Below, in pieces: positions 7,276 to 16,401 of a stretch of DNA of 64,000 nucleotides. The stretch covers positions 124,001 through 188,000 of the forward strand of contig NZ_FORS01000004.1 in NCBI RefSeq assembly GCF_900114065.1, written 5' to 3'. The translations under genes were made by a program, and so were the position numbers. Within the stretch, counting starts at the first letter, position 1, and each line of letters starts with the position of its first letter. Under the pieces are notes generated by a model. That model had not been told where the DNA came from, did not search any database, and worked only from the letters and a program-made list of their open reading frames with translations. Source of the stretch: Stutzerimonas kunmingensis (GTDB taxonomy: Bacteria; Pseudomonadota; Gammaproteobacteria; Pseudomonadales; Pseudomonadaceae).

Positions 7276-8904
7276 TCAGAAGATGTAGTCGGTGGTCAGG
7301 AAGCTCGACTGCCGGTCACGAATGATCCGGTCGACCAGCTGCTTGTTGGCCTCGTTGAAGCGCGTCGCCACCAGGGTGCGGATGGAGAACACACGCAGGG
7401 CGTCATGTACCGACAGCGTGCCTTCGGCGGAATTCTTGCGACCATTGAACGGGTAGCTGTCCGGCCCGCGCTGGCACTGGGCATTGATGTTGATGCGACC
7501 GACCTGGTTGACGAAGGCATCCACCAGCTCGCCGACCTGCGCCGGATCGTTGCCGAAGATCGACAGCTGCTGGCCGTAGTCGGAGGCGGTCACATAGTCG
7601 ATCACTTCCTGCAGGTCGCGGTACGGCACTACCGGCACCAGCGGGCCAAACTGCTCTTCGTGATAGACACGCATGGACGAATCAACCGGGCTCAGCACCG
7701 CCGGATGAAAGAAGGTTTGGTGCGACTCGCCGCCGCCGGCATTGACCACTCGCGCGCCCTTGGCCACGGCGTCTTCGAGCACCGCATGCAGGTAATCGGT
7801 CTTGCCCGGCTCGGGCAGCGGCGTCAGCGCGACGCCGGGCTCCCAAGGCATGCCCGGCTTGAGCGCGTTGACGCGAGCGGCGAAGCGTTCGAGAAAGCCA
7901 TCGAGCACCGCCTCGTGCACGAAGAGGATCTTCAATGCCGTGCAACGCTGGCCATTGAACGACAGCGCACCGGTCACCGCCTCTTCCACAGCGTTGTCCA
8001 GATCGACATCCGGCAGAACGATGCCCGGGTTCTTCGCATCCAGCCCCAGCGCGGCGCGCAGGCGGTGCGGACGCGGGTGCAGTTTCTTCAGATCGGCGGC
8101 GCCCTTGTGGGTGCCGATAAAGGCGAACACGTCGATCTTGCCGCTGGCCATCAGCGCGCTGACCGTCTCGCGGCCTCGACCGTAGATGACATTGATGACG
8201 CCGGCCGGGAAGCTGTCGCGGAAGGCTTCGAGCAGCGGATGTACCAGCAGCACACCGAACTTGGCCGGTTTGAACACCACCGTGTTGCCCATGATCAGCG
8301 CCGGGATCAGCGTGGTGAAGGTTTCATTCAGCGGGTAGTTGTACGGCCCCATGCACAGCGCCACGCCCATCGGTACCCGACGGATCTGCCCCAACGTACC
8401 CTGCTCCAGCTCGAAGCGGCTGGAGCTGCGGTCCAGTTCCTTCAGAGCATGGATGGTGTCGACGATGTAGTCGCAGGTGCGGTCGAATTCCTTCTCCGAA
8501 TCCTTGAGGTTCTTGCCAATCTCCCACATCAGCAGCTTGACCACCGCGTCGCGCTGTTCGCGCATGCGCGCCAGAAAGCTCTCGACATGGGCGATGCGCT
8601 CGGCCACGCGCATGGTCGGCCAGGCACCGCGACCGTAGTCATAGGCGGCGACAGCGGCGTCCAATGCACGCAACGCGGCGTCGGCATCCAGCAACGGCGT
8701 GCTGCCGAGGACCACCTGATGCTCGCTGCCATCGGCCTCGCGCAGAAACACCGGGCTGCGAACTTCGGCCAGCGGGCCGTCCCAGTGCATCAACTCGCCA
8801 TCGACCAGATAATCGCGCTGCGTCACCGGTGCGTCCGGACGATAGGCTTCGGGAATCTCATCCAGACGGGGGAAAAGCTCGGAAAGCGGGCGCGCGTTGC
8901 TCAT
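7276..8904 (-). CDS. NADP-dependent glyceraldehyde-3-phosphate dehydrogenase (GapN-like aldehyde dehydrogenase)
   Basis: The ATG at 8904 follows a perfect GGAGG at good spacing; an open frame further upstream overlaps eda and is ignored. The 542 residues are an aldehyde dehydrogenase: Rossmann-side GPYNYPLNET near 186, KPAKFG near 212 and catalytic Cys321 in FNGQRCTALK. Pseudomonas proteins of this type are annotated as NADP-dependent GAP dehydrogenases, oxidising G3P to 3-phosphoglycerate without ATP formation. The place downstream of zwf-pgl-eda fits use of the G3P made by Eda. Where most family members have ELGGK, this one has LGLDAKNP, so the usual general-base glutamate is absent, as in methylmalonate-semialdehyde dehydrogenases. 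Substrate is therefore inferred from family and context. Confidence 0.8.
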   Translation of the reverse strand: MSNARPLSELFPRLDEIPEAYRPDAPVTQRDYLVDGELMHWDGPLAEVRSPVFLREADGSEHQVVLGSTPLLDADAALRALDAAVAAYDYGRGAWPTMRVAERIAHVESFLARMREQRDAVVKLLMWEIGKNLKDSEKEFDRTCDYIVDTIHALKELDRSSSRFELEQGTLGQIRRVPMGVALCMGPYNYPLNETFTTLIPALIMGNTVVFKPAKFGVLLVHPLLEAFRDSFPAGVINVIYGRGRETVSALMASGKIDVFAFIGTHKGAADLKKLHPRPHRLRAALGLDAKNPGIVLPDVDLDNAVEEAVTGALSFNGQRCTALKILFVHEAVLDGFLERFAARVNALKPGMPWEPGVALTPLPEPGKTDYLHAVLEDAVAKGARVVNAGGGESHQTFFHPAVLSPVDSSMRVYHEEQFGPLVPVVPYRDLQEVIDYVTASDYGQQLSIFGNDPAQVGELVDAFVNQVGRININAQCQRGPDSYPFNGRKNSAEGTLSVHDALRVFSIRTLVATRFNEANKQLVDRIIRDRQSSFLTTDYIF

Positions 8905-8938
8905 GCAACCTCCAGGTAGCGAGAAGATAGGGGAAGAT

Positions 8939-8960
8939 GCGGCGGGCCTTCGCCCGCCGC
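8939..8960 (-). terminator. Intercistronic hairpin between eda and the gapN-like gene
   Basis: An 8-bp GC stem GCGGCGGG/CCCGCCGC with a 6-base loop in the 70-bp gap. No U-run follows, so it is more likely an mRNA-stability or partial-termination element that sets eda apart from the downstream gene. Confidence 0.5.
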
Positions 8961-8974
8961 GGGGGATGGGACGA

Positions 8975-9712
8975 TTACAGCTCGCGCTGTTCGGCACGCT
9001 CGGCGCGCAGGTCGAAGTCGCGCGGCAGCTCGGCCGCCGGCGCGCTGTCCAGCGCCTGCAGGGCCTGGCGCGTGGCGCTTTCGATGGCGGCCCAGTCGCC
9101 GGCACGCACGGCCTTGGCGTCGACCATCCAGGTGCCGCCAACGCACATCACATTGGCCAGGCTGAGGTAATCCCGCGCATTGCGCGCATTGACGCCACCG
9201 GTCGGGCAGAAGCGGATGTCACCGAACGGCCCGCCCAGCGCCTTGAGCGCTGCCACGCCGCCACAGATCTCGGCGGGGAACAGCTTGAAGCGGCGATAGC
9301 CCATCGCGTAGCCGAGCATAATTTCCGAAGCACTGGCGACGCCTGGCAGCAGCGGTAGCGGGCCCTGCAAGGCGGCTTCAAGCAACGCCGGCGTGCTGCC
9401 GGGCGAGACGATGAACTGTGCACCAGCGGCCTCGGCCTGCTCGAGCATGTTGGCGTCGAGCACGGTGCCGGCGCCGACGATCAGCTCCGGACGCTGCTCG
9501 CGCAGCAGGCGAATGGCGCCCAGGCCCAGCGCCGAACGCAGGGTGATTTCGAGCACGCGCAGGCCACCGGCGGCCAGAGCATCGGCCAGCGGCAGAATGT
9601 CCGCCTCACGCTCGATGGTGATCACCGGCAGGATGCGCGCAGCGCTGCACCACTGGTCGATCAGGGCGATCTTGTCGTTCATGGCGTCGGCGCTGGTTTG
9701 GATAGATGTCAT
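8975..9712 (-). CDS. eda: KDPG aldolase (2-dehydro-3-deoxy-phosphogluconate aldolase)
   Basis: A 245-residue class I aldolase splitting KDPG into pyruvate and glyceraldehyde 3-phosphate, the last step of the Entner-Doudoroff pathway. The catalytic glutamate is in VLEITLRS (E55) and the Schiff-base lysine in FKLFPAE (K143). The glycine-rich phosphate site is CPTGGVN. The start at 9712 has AAGGAA upstream; a second ATG at 9682 (MNDKIALIDQW) gives the length of E. coli Eda more closely and could also be used. It starts 18 bp after the pgl stop, so zwf-pgl-eda read as one operon. Confidence 0.95.
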   Translation of the reverse strand: MTSIQTSADAMNDKIALIDQWCSAARILPVITIEREADILPLADALAAGGLRVLEITLRSALGLGAIRLLREQRPELIVGAGTVLDANMLEQAEAAGAQFIVSPGSTPALLEAALQGPLPLLPGVASASEIMLGYAMGYRRFKLFPAEICGGVAALKALGGPFGDIRFCPTGGVNARNARDYLSLANVMCVGGTWMVDAKAVRAGDWAAIESATRQALQALDSAPAAELPRDFDLRAERAEQREL

Positions 9713-9730
9713 GGGTAATTCCTTGCGGCC

Positions 9731-10444
9731 TCAGGGGCACCAGTAGATTTCGAGGGGACGGGCGAGGAAGGCGCGAATCGGCATCGCTTCGTAGGGCTCG
9801 CCAGCCAGGGCCTGATTGAGCGTGGCCAGCTTGCCCGGGCCGTGCAGAGCGAGCAGCGTCAGGCGGGCGCTGGCCAGCAGCGACAGGCTCATACTCAGGC
9901 GCTGGCGCGGCACAGTTGGCGCCTGCATCGGCAGGCAGCGCCGCGTACCACGCGGGTCGAGCGCCTGCTGCAGATTCGGGCTCTCCGGGAACAGCGAGGC
10001 TGTGTGGCCGTCCTCGCCCATGCCCAGCACCAGCACGTCGATCGGCGGCAGCTCGGCCAATACGGCGTCGGCGCGTTCGGCGGCCTCTTCCAGACTCGCC
10101 GCGCTCTGGTACAGGCCAACCAGGCGTGCCGCGGCGGCCGGCCCCTGCAACAGATGGCGACGCAGCAGGCCTTCGTTGCTGTCGGGATGGCTGACCGGCA
10201 CCCAGCGCTCGTCGGCGAGGCTGACGGTGACCTTGGCCCAATCCAGTTCCTGCTGCGCCAGGCGCTCGAAGAAGGCGATCGGGCTGCGGCCGCCGGAAAC
10301 CACCAGGGTCGCCGCACCGCGCTCGGTGATCGCACCACGTAGGGCGTTGCTAACGGTCAGTGCCAGTTCGCCGGCCAACTGCTCGGCGTCACCAAGGCTG
10401 AAACCCAGGGTCTGCACGGGCAGATCGAGATTAGAGATCGTCAT
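9731..10444 (-). CDS. pgl: 6-phosphogluconolactonase
   Basis: The start [10 protein letters not shown] at 10444 overlaps the last codons of zwf by 14 bases and has AGGAG upstream, which fits translational coupling; an ATG 18 bases earlier is less well placed. The 237-residue product belongs to the Pgl/NagB-like fold: VVSGGRSP near the N-terminus, DERWVP (catalytic region), and [13 protein letters not shown]. It hydrolyses 6-phosphogluconolactone from Zwf to 6-phosphogluconate, the substrate of Edd encoded nearby. Confidence 0.95.
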   Translation of the reverse strand: MTISNLDLPVQTLGFSLGDAEQLAGELALTVSNALRGAITERGAATLVVSGGRSPIAFFERLAQQELDWAKVTVSLADERWVPVSHPDSNEGLLRRHLLQGPAAAARLVGLYQSAASLEEAAERADAVLAELPPIDVLVLGMGEDGHTASLFPESPNLQQALDPRGTRRCLPMQAPTVPRQRLSMSLSLLASARLTLLALHGPGKLATLNQALAGEPYEAMPIRAFLARPLEIYWCP

Positions 10445-11900
10445 ACCAACTCCTGCCATCACGGCTGATCAGGGCAATCGAGGCAGCCGGTCCCCAGCTG
10501 CCTGCTGCATAAGGTTTGGGTGGGGCGCCGACGCGCTGCCAGCCGTCGATCAGCTGGTCGCACCACTTCCAGGCGTATTCGATTTCGTCCTTGCGCACGA
10601 AGAGGTTCTGGTTGCCCTTCATCACTTCCAACAACAGGCGCTCGTAGGCATCGGGGATACGCGGGCTCTTGTAGGTTTCCGAGAAGTTCAGCTGCAGCGG
10701 GCCGCTGCGCAGCTGCATGCCCTTGTCCAGGCCCTGGTCCTTGGTCATCACCAGCAGCGAGATGCCCTCCTGCGGCTGCAGGCGGATGATCAGCTTGTTG
10801 CCGATCAGCTGGCGCTGTTCCGGGGCGAAGATGTAGTGCGGCGGCGCCTTGAAGTGGATAACGATCTGCGACAGCTTCTGCGGCATGCGCTTACCGGTAC
10901 GCAGGTAGAACGGCACGCCGGCCCAGCGCCAATTGCAGATTTCCGCCCGCAGCGCGACGAAGGTTTCGGTGTCGCTCTGGGTGTTGGAGTTTTCTTCCTC
11001 CAGATAGCCCGGCACGTGGCGGCCAAGGATGCTGCCGGCGACGTACTGGCCGCGCACCAGCTGCTGGCCAAGATGTTCTGGCGCAATCGGCGCCAGCGCC
11101 TTGAGCACCTTGACCTTCTCGTCGCGGATGCTGTCGGCCGAGAGGTCGCTGGGCGGGTCCATGGCGATCAGGCAGAGCAGCTGCAGCAGGTGATTCTGAA
11201 TCATGTCGCGCAACTGGCCGGCCTGATCGAAGTAGCCCCAGCGGCCTTCGATACCGACGGTTTCGGCAACGGTGATCTCCACGTGGGAGATGTGGTTCTG
11301 GTTCCACTGGGTTTCGAACAGGCTGTTGGCGAAGCGCAGGGCGATCAGGTTCTGCACCGTGTCCTTGCCCAGGTAATGATCGATGCGGTAGGTGCGGTCT
11401 TCCGGGAAGAAGCGCGCCACCGCGTCGTTCACTTCGCGGGAAGATTCCAGGTCATGGCCGATGGGCTTTTCCAGCACCACGCGGGTGCGCTCGGCCAGCC
11501 CGGCCTCGGCCAGCCCGGCGCAGATCGCACCGTAGACAGATGCCGGGGTGGCGAAGAAGGCGACGATGCTTTCCGCGTTGCCGGCCTTGTCCGCTAGCGC
11601 GACGAAATCCTCGGCGCGGCGGAAATCCATGCTCAGGTAGTCCAGGCGCGCCATGAAGCGCTGCAGCACGGCTTCGTCGAGGTCGCGCTCGCCGACGTGG
11701 CGACGCAGATGTTCTTCGATCATCGCCAGATGGCTCGCCGCCTCGCCGCTCTCACGAGCCAGCGCGAGCAGGCGCGTTTCGGTTGGAAGCAGGCCGGCGC
11801 GATCAAGCTGATAGAGCGCGGGAAACAACTTGCGCAGGGCCAGATCACCAAGGGCGCCGAACAGCGCCAGGGTGCAGGGTTCGACAGATAGTGGCGTCAT
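10431..11900 (-). CDS. zwf: Glucose-6-phosphate 1-dehydrogenase
   Basis: A 489-residue enzyme oxidising glucose 6-phosphate to 6-phosphogluconolactone. The NADP-binding loop near the N-terminus reads [17 protein letters not shown], and the substrate/catalytic motif [13 protein letters not shown] is intact. It heads the leftward zwf-pgl-eda unit. The start codon is 66 bp from a HexR-like palindrome in the region shared with the divergent hexR gene. No strong Shine-Dalgarno sequence is visible before the ATG (AGAAGAAC only). Confidence 0.97.
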   Translation of the reverse strand: MTPLSVEPCTLALFGALGDLALRKLFPALYQLDRAGLLPTETRLLALARESGEAASHLAMIEEHLRRHVGERDLDEAVLQRFMARLDYLSMDFRRAEDFVALADKAGNAESIVAFFATPASVYGAICAGLAEAGLAERTRVVLEKPIGHDLESSREVNDAVARFFPEDRTYRIDHYLGKDTVQNLIALRFANSLFETQWNQNHISHVEITVAETVGIEGRWGYFDQAGQLRDMIQNHLLQLLCLIAMDPPSDLSADSIRDEKVKVLKALAPIAPEHLGQQLVRGQYVAGSILGRHVPGYLEEENSNTQSDTETFVALRAEICNWRWAGVPFYLRTGKRMPQKLSQIVIHFKAPPHYIFAPEQRQLIGNKLIIRLQPQEGISLLVMTKDQGLDKGMQLRSGPLQLNFSETYKSPRIPDAYERLLLEVMKGNQNLFVRKDEIEYAWKWCDQLIDGWQRVGAPPKPYAAGSWGPAASIALISRDGRSWYDDL

Positions 11901-11965
11901 GATGTTTGTTCTTCTACTAAAACTGCACTATGAATACACGGCGATGCCCTGTTATTCAAGTTCAA

Positions 11966-11984
11966 TGTAGTAATAAAAACAACA
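11966..11984. promoter_or_regulatory. HexR-like operator between zwf and hexR
   Basis: The 19-mer TGTAGTAATAAAAACAACA is an imperfect palindrome. On the minus strand its first twelve bases, TGTTGTTTTTAT, nearly repeat the TGTAGTTTTTAT found before edd. HexR of P. putida binds TTGT-N7/8-ACAA-type sites in these same promoters. One site could control both zwf and hexR. Confidence 0.65.
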
Positions 11985-12071
11985 TTTACCGCAAATTTAG
12001 ATACCTGTGGCCGCTCCGCACCGCCCTCAGTAGGATAGACCACCCCTTTGGCAAGCCGCATCAGGACCGAC

Positions 12072-12941
12072 ATGGACCGCGTACACAACCTGCTCGAGCA
12101 GATCCAGCGCCGCATCGAAGACCTCAACAAGGCCGAGCGCAAGGTCGCCGAGGTGATCCTGCGCAACCCGCAGCAGGCCACCCGCTTCAGCATCGCCACC
12201 CTGGCGCAGACCGCGCAAGTCAGTGAGCCGACAGTGAATCGCTTCTGTCGCTCGTTCGGCGTCAGCGGTTATCCGGAACTGAAGATGCAGCTGGCGCAGA
12301 GCCTGGCCAGCGGCGCCGCCTACGTCAGCCAGGCGGTGGAACCCGACGACGGCCCGGCGGAGTACACGCGCAAGATCTTCGGCTCGGCCATCGCCTCGCT
12401 GGACAGCGCCTGCCAGAGCCTCGACCCGCAGCTGGTCAGCCGCGCCGTCGACCTGATGATCCAGGCCCGGCAGATTCACTTCTTCGGCCTCGGCGCCTCG
12501 GCCTCGGTGGCGCTGGATGCGCAGCACAAGTTCTTCCGCTTCAACCTGGCGGTAACCGCCCATTCGGACGTGCTGATGCAGCGAATGCTGGCCTCGGTGG
12601 CGCACACCGGCGAGCTGTTCGTGATCATTTCCTACACCGGGCGTACCCGCGAGCTGGTGGAGGTGGCGCGCATCGCCCGGCAGAACGGCGCCTCGGTACT
12701 CGGCCTGACCGCCGCCGGCTCACCGCTGGCACAGGCCAGCACGCTGAGCCTGAACATTCCGCTGCCCGAGGACACCGACATCTACATGCCGATGACCTCG
12801 CGCATCATCCAGCTCACGGTGCTCGACGTGCTCGCCACCGGCATGACCCTGCGCCGCGGCGTGGATTTCCAGCCGCACCTGCGCAAGGTAAAGGAAAGCC
12901 TTAATGCCAGCCGTTATCCGGCGGACGAAGAGCCGAGCTGA
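12072..12941 (+). CDS. hexR: RpiR-family regulator of glucose catabolism HexR
   Basis: The ATG at 12072 ([12 protein letters not shown]) with AGGA upstream is taken as start; a TTG-started extension of eight codons is unlikely. The 289-residue protein has an N-terminal RpiR helix-turn-helix ([23 protein letters not shown]) and a SIS sugar-phosphate domain (residues about 125-260, [19 protein letters not shown]). In Pseudomonas HexR represses zwf-pgl-eda, edd-glk and gap, and is released by KDPG. It is divergent from zwf and lies next to its predicted operator, so autoregulation is likely. Confidence 0.95.
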   Translation: MDRVHNLLEQIQRRIEDLNKAERKVAEVILRNPQQATRFSIATLAQTAQVSEPTVNRFCRSFGVSGYPELKMQLAQSLASGAAYVSQAVEPDDGPAEYTRKIFGSAIASLDSACQSLDPQLVSRAVDLMIQARQIHFFGLGASASVALDAQHKFFRFNLAVTAHSDVLMQRMLASVAHTGELFVIISYTGRTRELVEVARIARQNGASVLGLTAAGSPLAQASTLSLNIPLPEDTDIYMPMTSRIIQLTVLDVLATGMTLRRGVDFQPHLRKVKESLNASRYPADEEPS

Positions 12942-12963
12942 GGCAATCGCGCCGGCATGAGAC

Positions 12964-12991
12964 GCCGGATGTTGCTATAACAACATCCGGC
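12964..12991. terminator. Strong hairpin between convergent hexR and glk
   Basis: An 11-bp perfect stem GCCGGATGTTG/CAACATCCGGC with a 6-base loop (CTATAA) lies exactly between two converging genes. There is no T-run on either side, so it is a bidirectional terminator candidate by position and stem strength. Confidence 0.6.
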
Positions 12992-13017
12992 CGCCACATA
13001 TCCGAAAAAGCACCCGA

Positions 13018-13977
13018 TCAGCGTGCCAGCGCCTGTTCCAGCGCCACACCGGCGCCCTCCAGCCCCGGATAGTCAGCGGTGACCAGCCACACCGGCACAT
13101 CGCCGAGATAGCCGCTCATGGAACCCTTGCTGGCGAAGCCTCGGGCGAAACCGCTGGCCGCGAAAAAATCGGCGAAACGCGGCACCACACCACCGACGAT
13201 ATACACCCCACCGCGCGCGCCGAGCGTGAGCACGTTGTTGCCGGCGACCCGCCCGAGCCACACGCAGAACTGCTCCAGGGTCGCCACCGCGACATGATCG
13301 CCAGCCAGCGCAGCCGCCGTGACCTCAGCCGGCGACACCAGTCGCGGCATCAAACCGGCCAGGGCACAGACCGCACGATAGAGCAGCAACAGGCCGCCAC
13401 CACTGAGCACGTCTTCCGCGCGCACATGGCCAAGCTGGGCGAAGAGCATCTGCCACAGCGCCGCCTCGTGAGCATCCGCCACGGGCAGATCGACGTGTCC
13501 ACCCTCCCCCGGCAGAGCACGCCAATTACCGCCACCCAAGGGCAGCAACGCGGCGACGCCAAGCCCGGTGCCCGGCCCGATAACCAGGGCCGGCGCATCG
13601 GGCTCGGCCTCACCAGCACAGATCATGCGCCGCCCCGTCTCGCTTACCCGCGTCATGCCTAGCGCCATCGCGGCGAAGTCATTGATCAGCAGCAGCTCGT
13701 CCAGCTGCAGGGCGCCGCAGAAGTCGCTTCGCGTCAGCCGCCAGTGATTGTTGGTGAACGTGAATTGCTCGCCTTTGACCGGCCCGGCGCAGGCCAAACA
13801 GGCTGCCTCGACGCTGCCCGGCGCCAGGCCGAGGGATGCCAGGTAATACTCAACCGCCATTTCGGGCGTGGCGAAATCCGCCGCCGCCAGCACCCGTACC
13901 GACTCCAGCCGCGAGTCGCGCCACAGCGCGAAGCGCGCATTGGTGCCGCCGATATCGCCGACCAGCGCCAGCCTCAT
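13018..13977 (-). CDS. glk: Glucokinase
   Basis: A 319-residue ROK/Glk-type kinase phosphorylating glucose with ATP. N-terminal phosphate loop [13 protein letters not shown], substrate motif [11 protein letters not shown], catalytic [10 protein letters not shown] and adenosine-site [10 protein letters not shown] are all present. The ATG overlaps the edd stop (ATGA), indicating translational coupling. In Pseudomonas edd-glk forms one HexR-controlled operon that feeds glucose into the Entner-Doudoroff route. Confidence 0.95.
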   Translation of the reverse strand: MRLALVGDIGGTNARFALWRDSRLESVRVLAAADFATPEMAVEYYLASLGLAPGSVEAACLACAGPVKGEQFTFTNNHWRLTRSDFCGALQLDELLLINDFAAMALGMTRVSETGRRMICAGEAEPDAPALVIGPGTGLGVAALLPLGGGNWRALPGEGGHVDLPVADAHEAALWQMLFAQLGHVRAEDVLSGGGLLLLYRAVCALAGLMPRLVSPAEVTAAALAGDHVAVATLEQFCVWLGRVAGNNVLTLGARGGVYIVGGVVPRFADFFAASGFARGFASKGSMSGYLGDVPVWLVTADYPGLEGAGVALEQALAR

Positions 13978-15800
13978 CGCAGCGCCTCCAGCCCAGCAGT
14001 GAACACGCTGGCGCCCTGCTCAGCGGAGCTGAACGCCGAGCGCATAAAGCCAAACAGCTCGCGCCCGCAGCCCTGCACACCCACAGGCGGCGCAGCAGCC
14101 GGCGACCGATCGGCCAGCTCGGCGGCATCGACCAGCACCTCGAGCACACCGTTCTGCCCATCCACACGCAGCAGATCGCCGTCGCGCACGCGCGCTAACG
14201 GGCCGCCATCGATTGCCTCCGGGCACACATGAATCGCCGCCGGCACCTTGCCCGACGCACCGGACATGCGCCCGTCGGTGACCAGCGCGACCTTGAAACC
14301 GCGGTCCTGCAACAGACCAAGATAAGGCGTCAGCTTGTGCAACTCGGGCATGCCGTTGGCGCGCGGCCCCTGGAAGCGCACCACCGCAACGACGTCGCGC
14401 TCCAGCTCGCCCGCCTTGAAGGCCTCGACCAACTCCAGCTGATCGGCAAAGACCCGCGCCGGCGCTTCCACGACACGGTGCTCGGGCGCCACGGCGGACA
14501 CCTTCATCACCCCGCGACCGAGATTGCCGCTCATCACCCGCAGCCCGCCTTCAGCCGAGAACGGCCGCGCAACCGGCCGCAGGATGCTTTCGTCCAGGCT
14601 CGCCGCAGCGCCTTCACGCCAGGTCAATCGACCGCCTTCGAGGAAGGGCTCCTGGGTATAGCGACTGAGGCCACGACCCATCACGGTATGCACATCCTCA
14701 TGCAGCAGGCCGGCATCGAGCAGCTCGCGCACCAGCAGCGCGACGCCGCCCGCGGCATGGAAGTGATTGATGTCGGCTGAGCCATTGGGATAGACCCGCG
14801 CCAGCGTCGGCACCACTGCGGAAAGGTCGGCCATGTCCTGCCAGGTCAGCTGGATGCCCGCCGCCTGGGCGATGGCCGGCATGTGCAGGGTGTGATTGGT
14901 CGAGCCGCCGGTGGCATGCAGCGCGACGATGGCGTTGACCAATACGCGCTCGTCGACGAGCTCACCGAGCGGCGTGAAGCTGCCGCCCTGTGGCGTCAGT
15001 CGAGTGACCTGCCGCGCGGCCTCGGCGGTCAGCGCATCGCGCAATGGCGTGCCCGGGTTGACGAAGGAAGAGCCCGGCAAGTGCAGGCCCATGACCTCCA
15101 TCAGCATCTGGTTGGTGTTGGCGGTGCCGTAGAAGGTACAGGTACCGGGACTGTGATAGGCCTGCATTTCCGCCGCCAGCAGCTCGTCGCGACCTGCCTT
15201 GCCTTCGGCGTAGCGCTGGCGCACCGCGGCCTTGTCCTTGTTGGCCAGGCCGGACGGCATCGGCCCGGCCGGCACGAACACAGCGGGCAGATGCCCGAAG
15301 CGCAGCGCACCGATCAGCAAACCGGGAACGATCTTGTCGCAGATGCCGAGCAGCAGCGCCCCATCGAACAGGTTGTGCGACAGCGCCACCGCGGTGCTCA
15401 TGGCGATCACCTCGCGACTGGCGATGGCCAGCTCCATGCCCGGCTCGCCCTGGGTGACGCCGTCACACATCGCCGGCACACCGCCGGCCACCTGCCCCAC
15501 CGAGCCGATATCGCGCAGCGCGTGGCGCAGGCGCTCGGGGTAGTCCTCATAGGGCTGATGCGCCGAGAGCATGTCGTTGTAGGCCGTGACGATGGCGATG
15601 TTGGCCGCATCCGGCAGCCGCAGGCGCTGCTTGTCCTGCGCGCCGCAACCGGCAACGCCATGGGCGAAGTTCGCGCATTGCGCGCCGTTGCGGGCAGGCC
15701 CGGCACTGGCAGCGCCGCGAACCATGGCGAGATAGGCTTCGCGCGTAGGCCGGCTACGCTTGATCAGGCGCTGGGTGACTTCGACCACTACGGGATGCAT
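13974..15800 (-). CDS. edd: Phosphogluconate dehydratase
   Basis: The start [12 protein letters not shown] at 15800 follows a perfect GGAGG; an in-frame ATG twelve codons earlier lies inside the operator and is rejected. The 608 residues match Edd in length. Iron-sulfur ligand cysteines lie in contexts AMCDGVTQG and GICDKIVPG, and [11 protein letters not shown] and [12 protein letters not shown] are characteristic IlvD/Edd motifs. It dehydrates 6-phosphogluconate to KDPG. It is co-transcribed with glk, and two HexR-like sites lie upstream. Confidence 0.97.
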   Translation of the reverse strand: MHPVVVEVTQRLIKRSRPTREAYLAMVRGAASAGPARNGAQCANFAHGVAGCGAQDKQRLRLPDAANIAIVTAYNDMLSAHQPYEDYPERLRHALRDIGSVGQVAGGVPAMCDGVTQGEPGMELAIASREVIAMSTAVALSHNLFDGALLLGICDKIVPGLLIGALRFGHLPAVFVPAGPMPSGLANKDKAAVRQRYAEGKAGRDELLAAEMQAYHSPGTCTFYGTANTNQMLMEVMGLHLPGSSFVNPGTPLRDALTAEAARQVTRLTPQGGSFTPLGELVDERVLVNAIVALHATGGSTNHTLHMPAIAQAAGIQLTWQDMADLSAVVPTLARVYPNGSADINHFHAAGGVALLVRELLDAGLLHEDVHTVMGRGLSRYTQEPFLEGGRLTWREGAAASLDESILRPVARPFSAEGGLRVMSGNLGRGVMKVSAVAPEHRVVEAPARVFADQLELVEAFKAGELERDVVAVVRFQGPRANGMPELHKLTPYLGLLQDRGFKVALVTDGRMSGASGKVPAAIHVCPEAIDGGPLARVRDGDLLRVDGQNGVLEVLVDAAELADRSPAAAPPVGVQGCGRELFGFMRSAFSSAEQGASVFTAGLEALR

Positions 15801-15814
15801 GAAAACCTCCTGAT

Positions 15815-15833
15815 TTGTAGTTTTTATAAACAA
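15815..15833. promoter_or_regulatory. HexR-like operator upstream of edd
   Basis: TTGTAGTTTTTATAAACAA has TTGT/ACAA ends and shares TGTwGTTTTTAT with the zwf/hexR site. It lies 14 bases from the edd start codon, a roadblock position for a repressor. Confidence 0.6.
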
Positions 15834-15880
15834 TCAGGCGGCATCATAACGACGAGCGGGACGATTTCGAAGAAATATGT

Positions 15881-15895
15881 TTGTTTAAACAACAA
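15881..15895. promoter_or_regulatory. Second HexR-like site upstream of edd
   Basis: TTGT-TTAAACA-ACAA fits the TTGT-N7-ACAA form exactly and contains the perfect palindrome TTGTTTAAACAA. It lies about 80 bases from the edd start and could be the main promoter operator. Confidence 0.5.
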
Positions 15896-15908
15896 AATAA
15901 CACCACGC

Positions 15909-16169
15909 TCAACGACGTAGCAGTTCTAGCTGACGACGTAGCTGGGCGGCTTGCGCCTTTTCCGCCCGCAGCCCGGAAGTCAACTCAGCCTTGTCCTGCT
16001 CCAGGCGCACGATCACCTGACCAAGGCCATCCAGCAGTTCGCGCAGCACTTCCAGTTCTCGGCATTGGCTCTGCCGGCCCATCCATAGCAGCCAGAGCAG
16101 TACCAGTAGCACCATCACGCCGCACAGCGAGGTGCCGATCAGCAGCCAGGCGAGGCTCATTGCACTCAT
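15909..16169 (-). CDS. Small membrane-anchored coiled-coil protein of unknown function
   Basis: The ATG at 16169 (MSAMSLAWLLIG) has GGAG upstream. The 86-residue product has one N-terminal membrane helix (residues about 5-30) followed by a charged heptad-like stretch rich in Leu, Glu, Gln and Arg (LRELLDGLGQVIVRLEQDKAEL, then QAAQLRRQLELLRR). This layout suggests a membrane-tethered coiled coil facing the cytoplasm. I do not recognise the family. It is transcribed leftward, away from the nearby palindrome at 16246-16271. Confidence 0.65.
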   Translation of the reverse strand: MSAMSLAWLLIGTSLCGVMVLLVLLWLLWMGRQSQCRELEVLRELLDGLGQVIVRLEQDKAELTSGLRAEKAQAAQLRRQLELLRR

Positions 16170-16245
16170 CGTTTCGCTCCTTTGCTTGCGGCGCAATGCC
16201 GCTTCCAGAGGCTCAACGATATGTAGCTTATGACGACAGGTCGAT

Positions 16246-16271
16246 AATGTTTACTTGCACAGGTAAACATT
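16246..16271. promoter_or_regulatory. Perfect 9-bp dyad, probable operator
   Basis: AATGTTTAC and GTAAACATT are exact inverted repeats separated by 8 bases. The arms are AT-rich and lack a T-run, so a dimeric repressor site is more likely than a terminator. It sits about 75 bp upstream of the small coiled-coil gene. The TGTTTAC/GTAAACA arms resemble operators of some TetR-family drug-efflux repressors. The remaining part of the 16170-16401 gap shows nothing else. Confidence 0.5.
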
Positions 16272-16401
16272 TGCAGCAGGTCATTGCCGCCATCTGCTAG
16301 TGAAGGACGGCTATGGACCACGCAGGCCGCCCGGCGATGTGCCAGCATGACGCAGCGCCACTGCGACCACCTGTCGTGATTCGTTACAGGTCGACAGAGG
16401 A

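Noticed and set aside
6664-8919. Long open frame on the plus strand, opposite the aldo/keto reductase and gapN-like genes
   Set aside because: It is antisense to well-recognised genes, with low-complexity composition typical of shadow frames at high GC. The same holds for long antisense frames opposite pgl/zwf (9816-11597), nrdD (22146-23666), norR (28267-30216), dsbD (34678-36111) and opgH/opgG.
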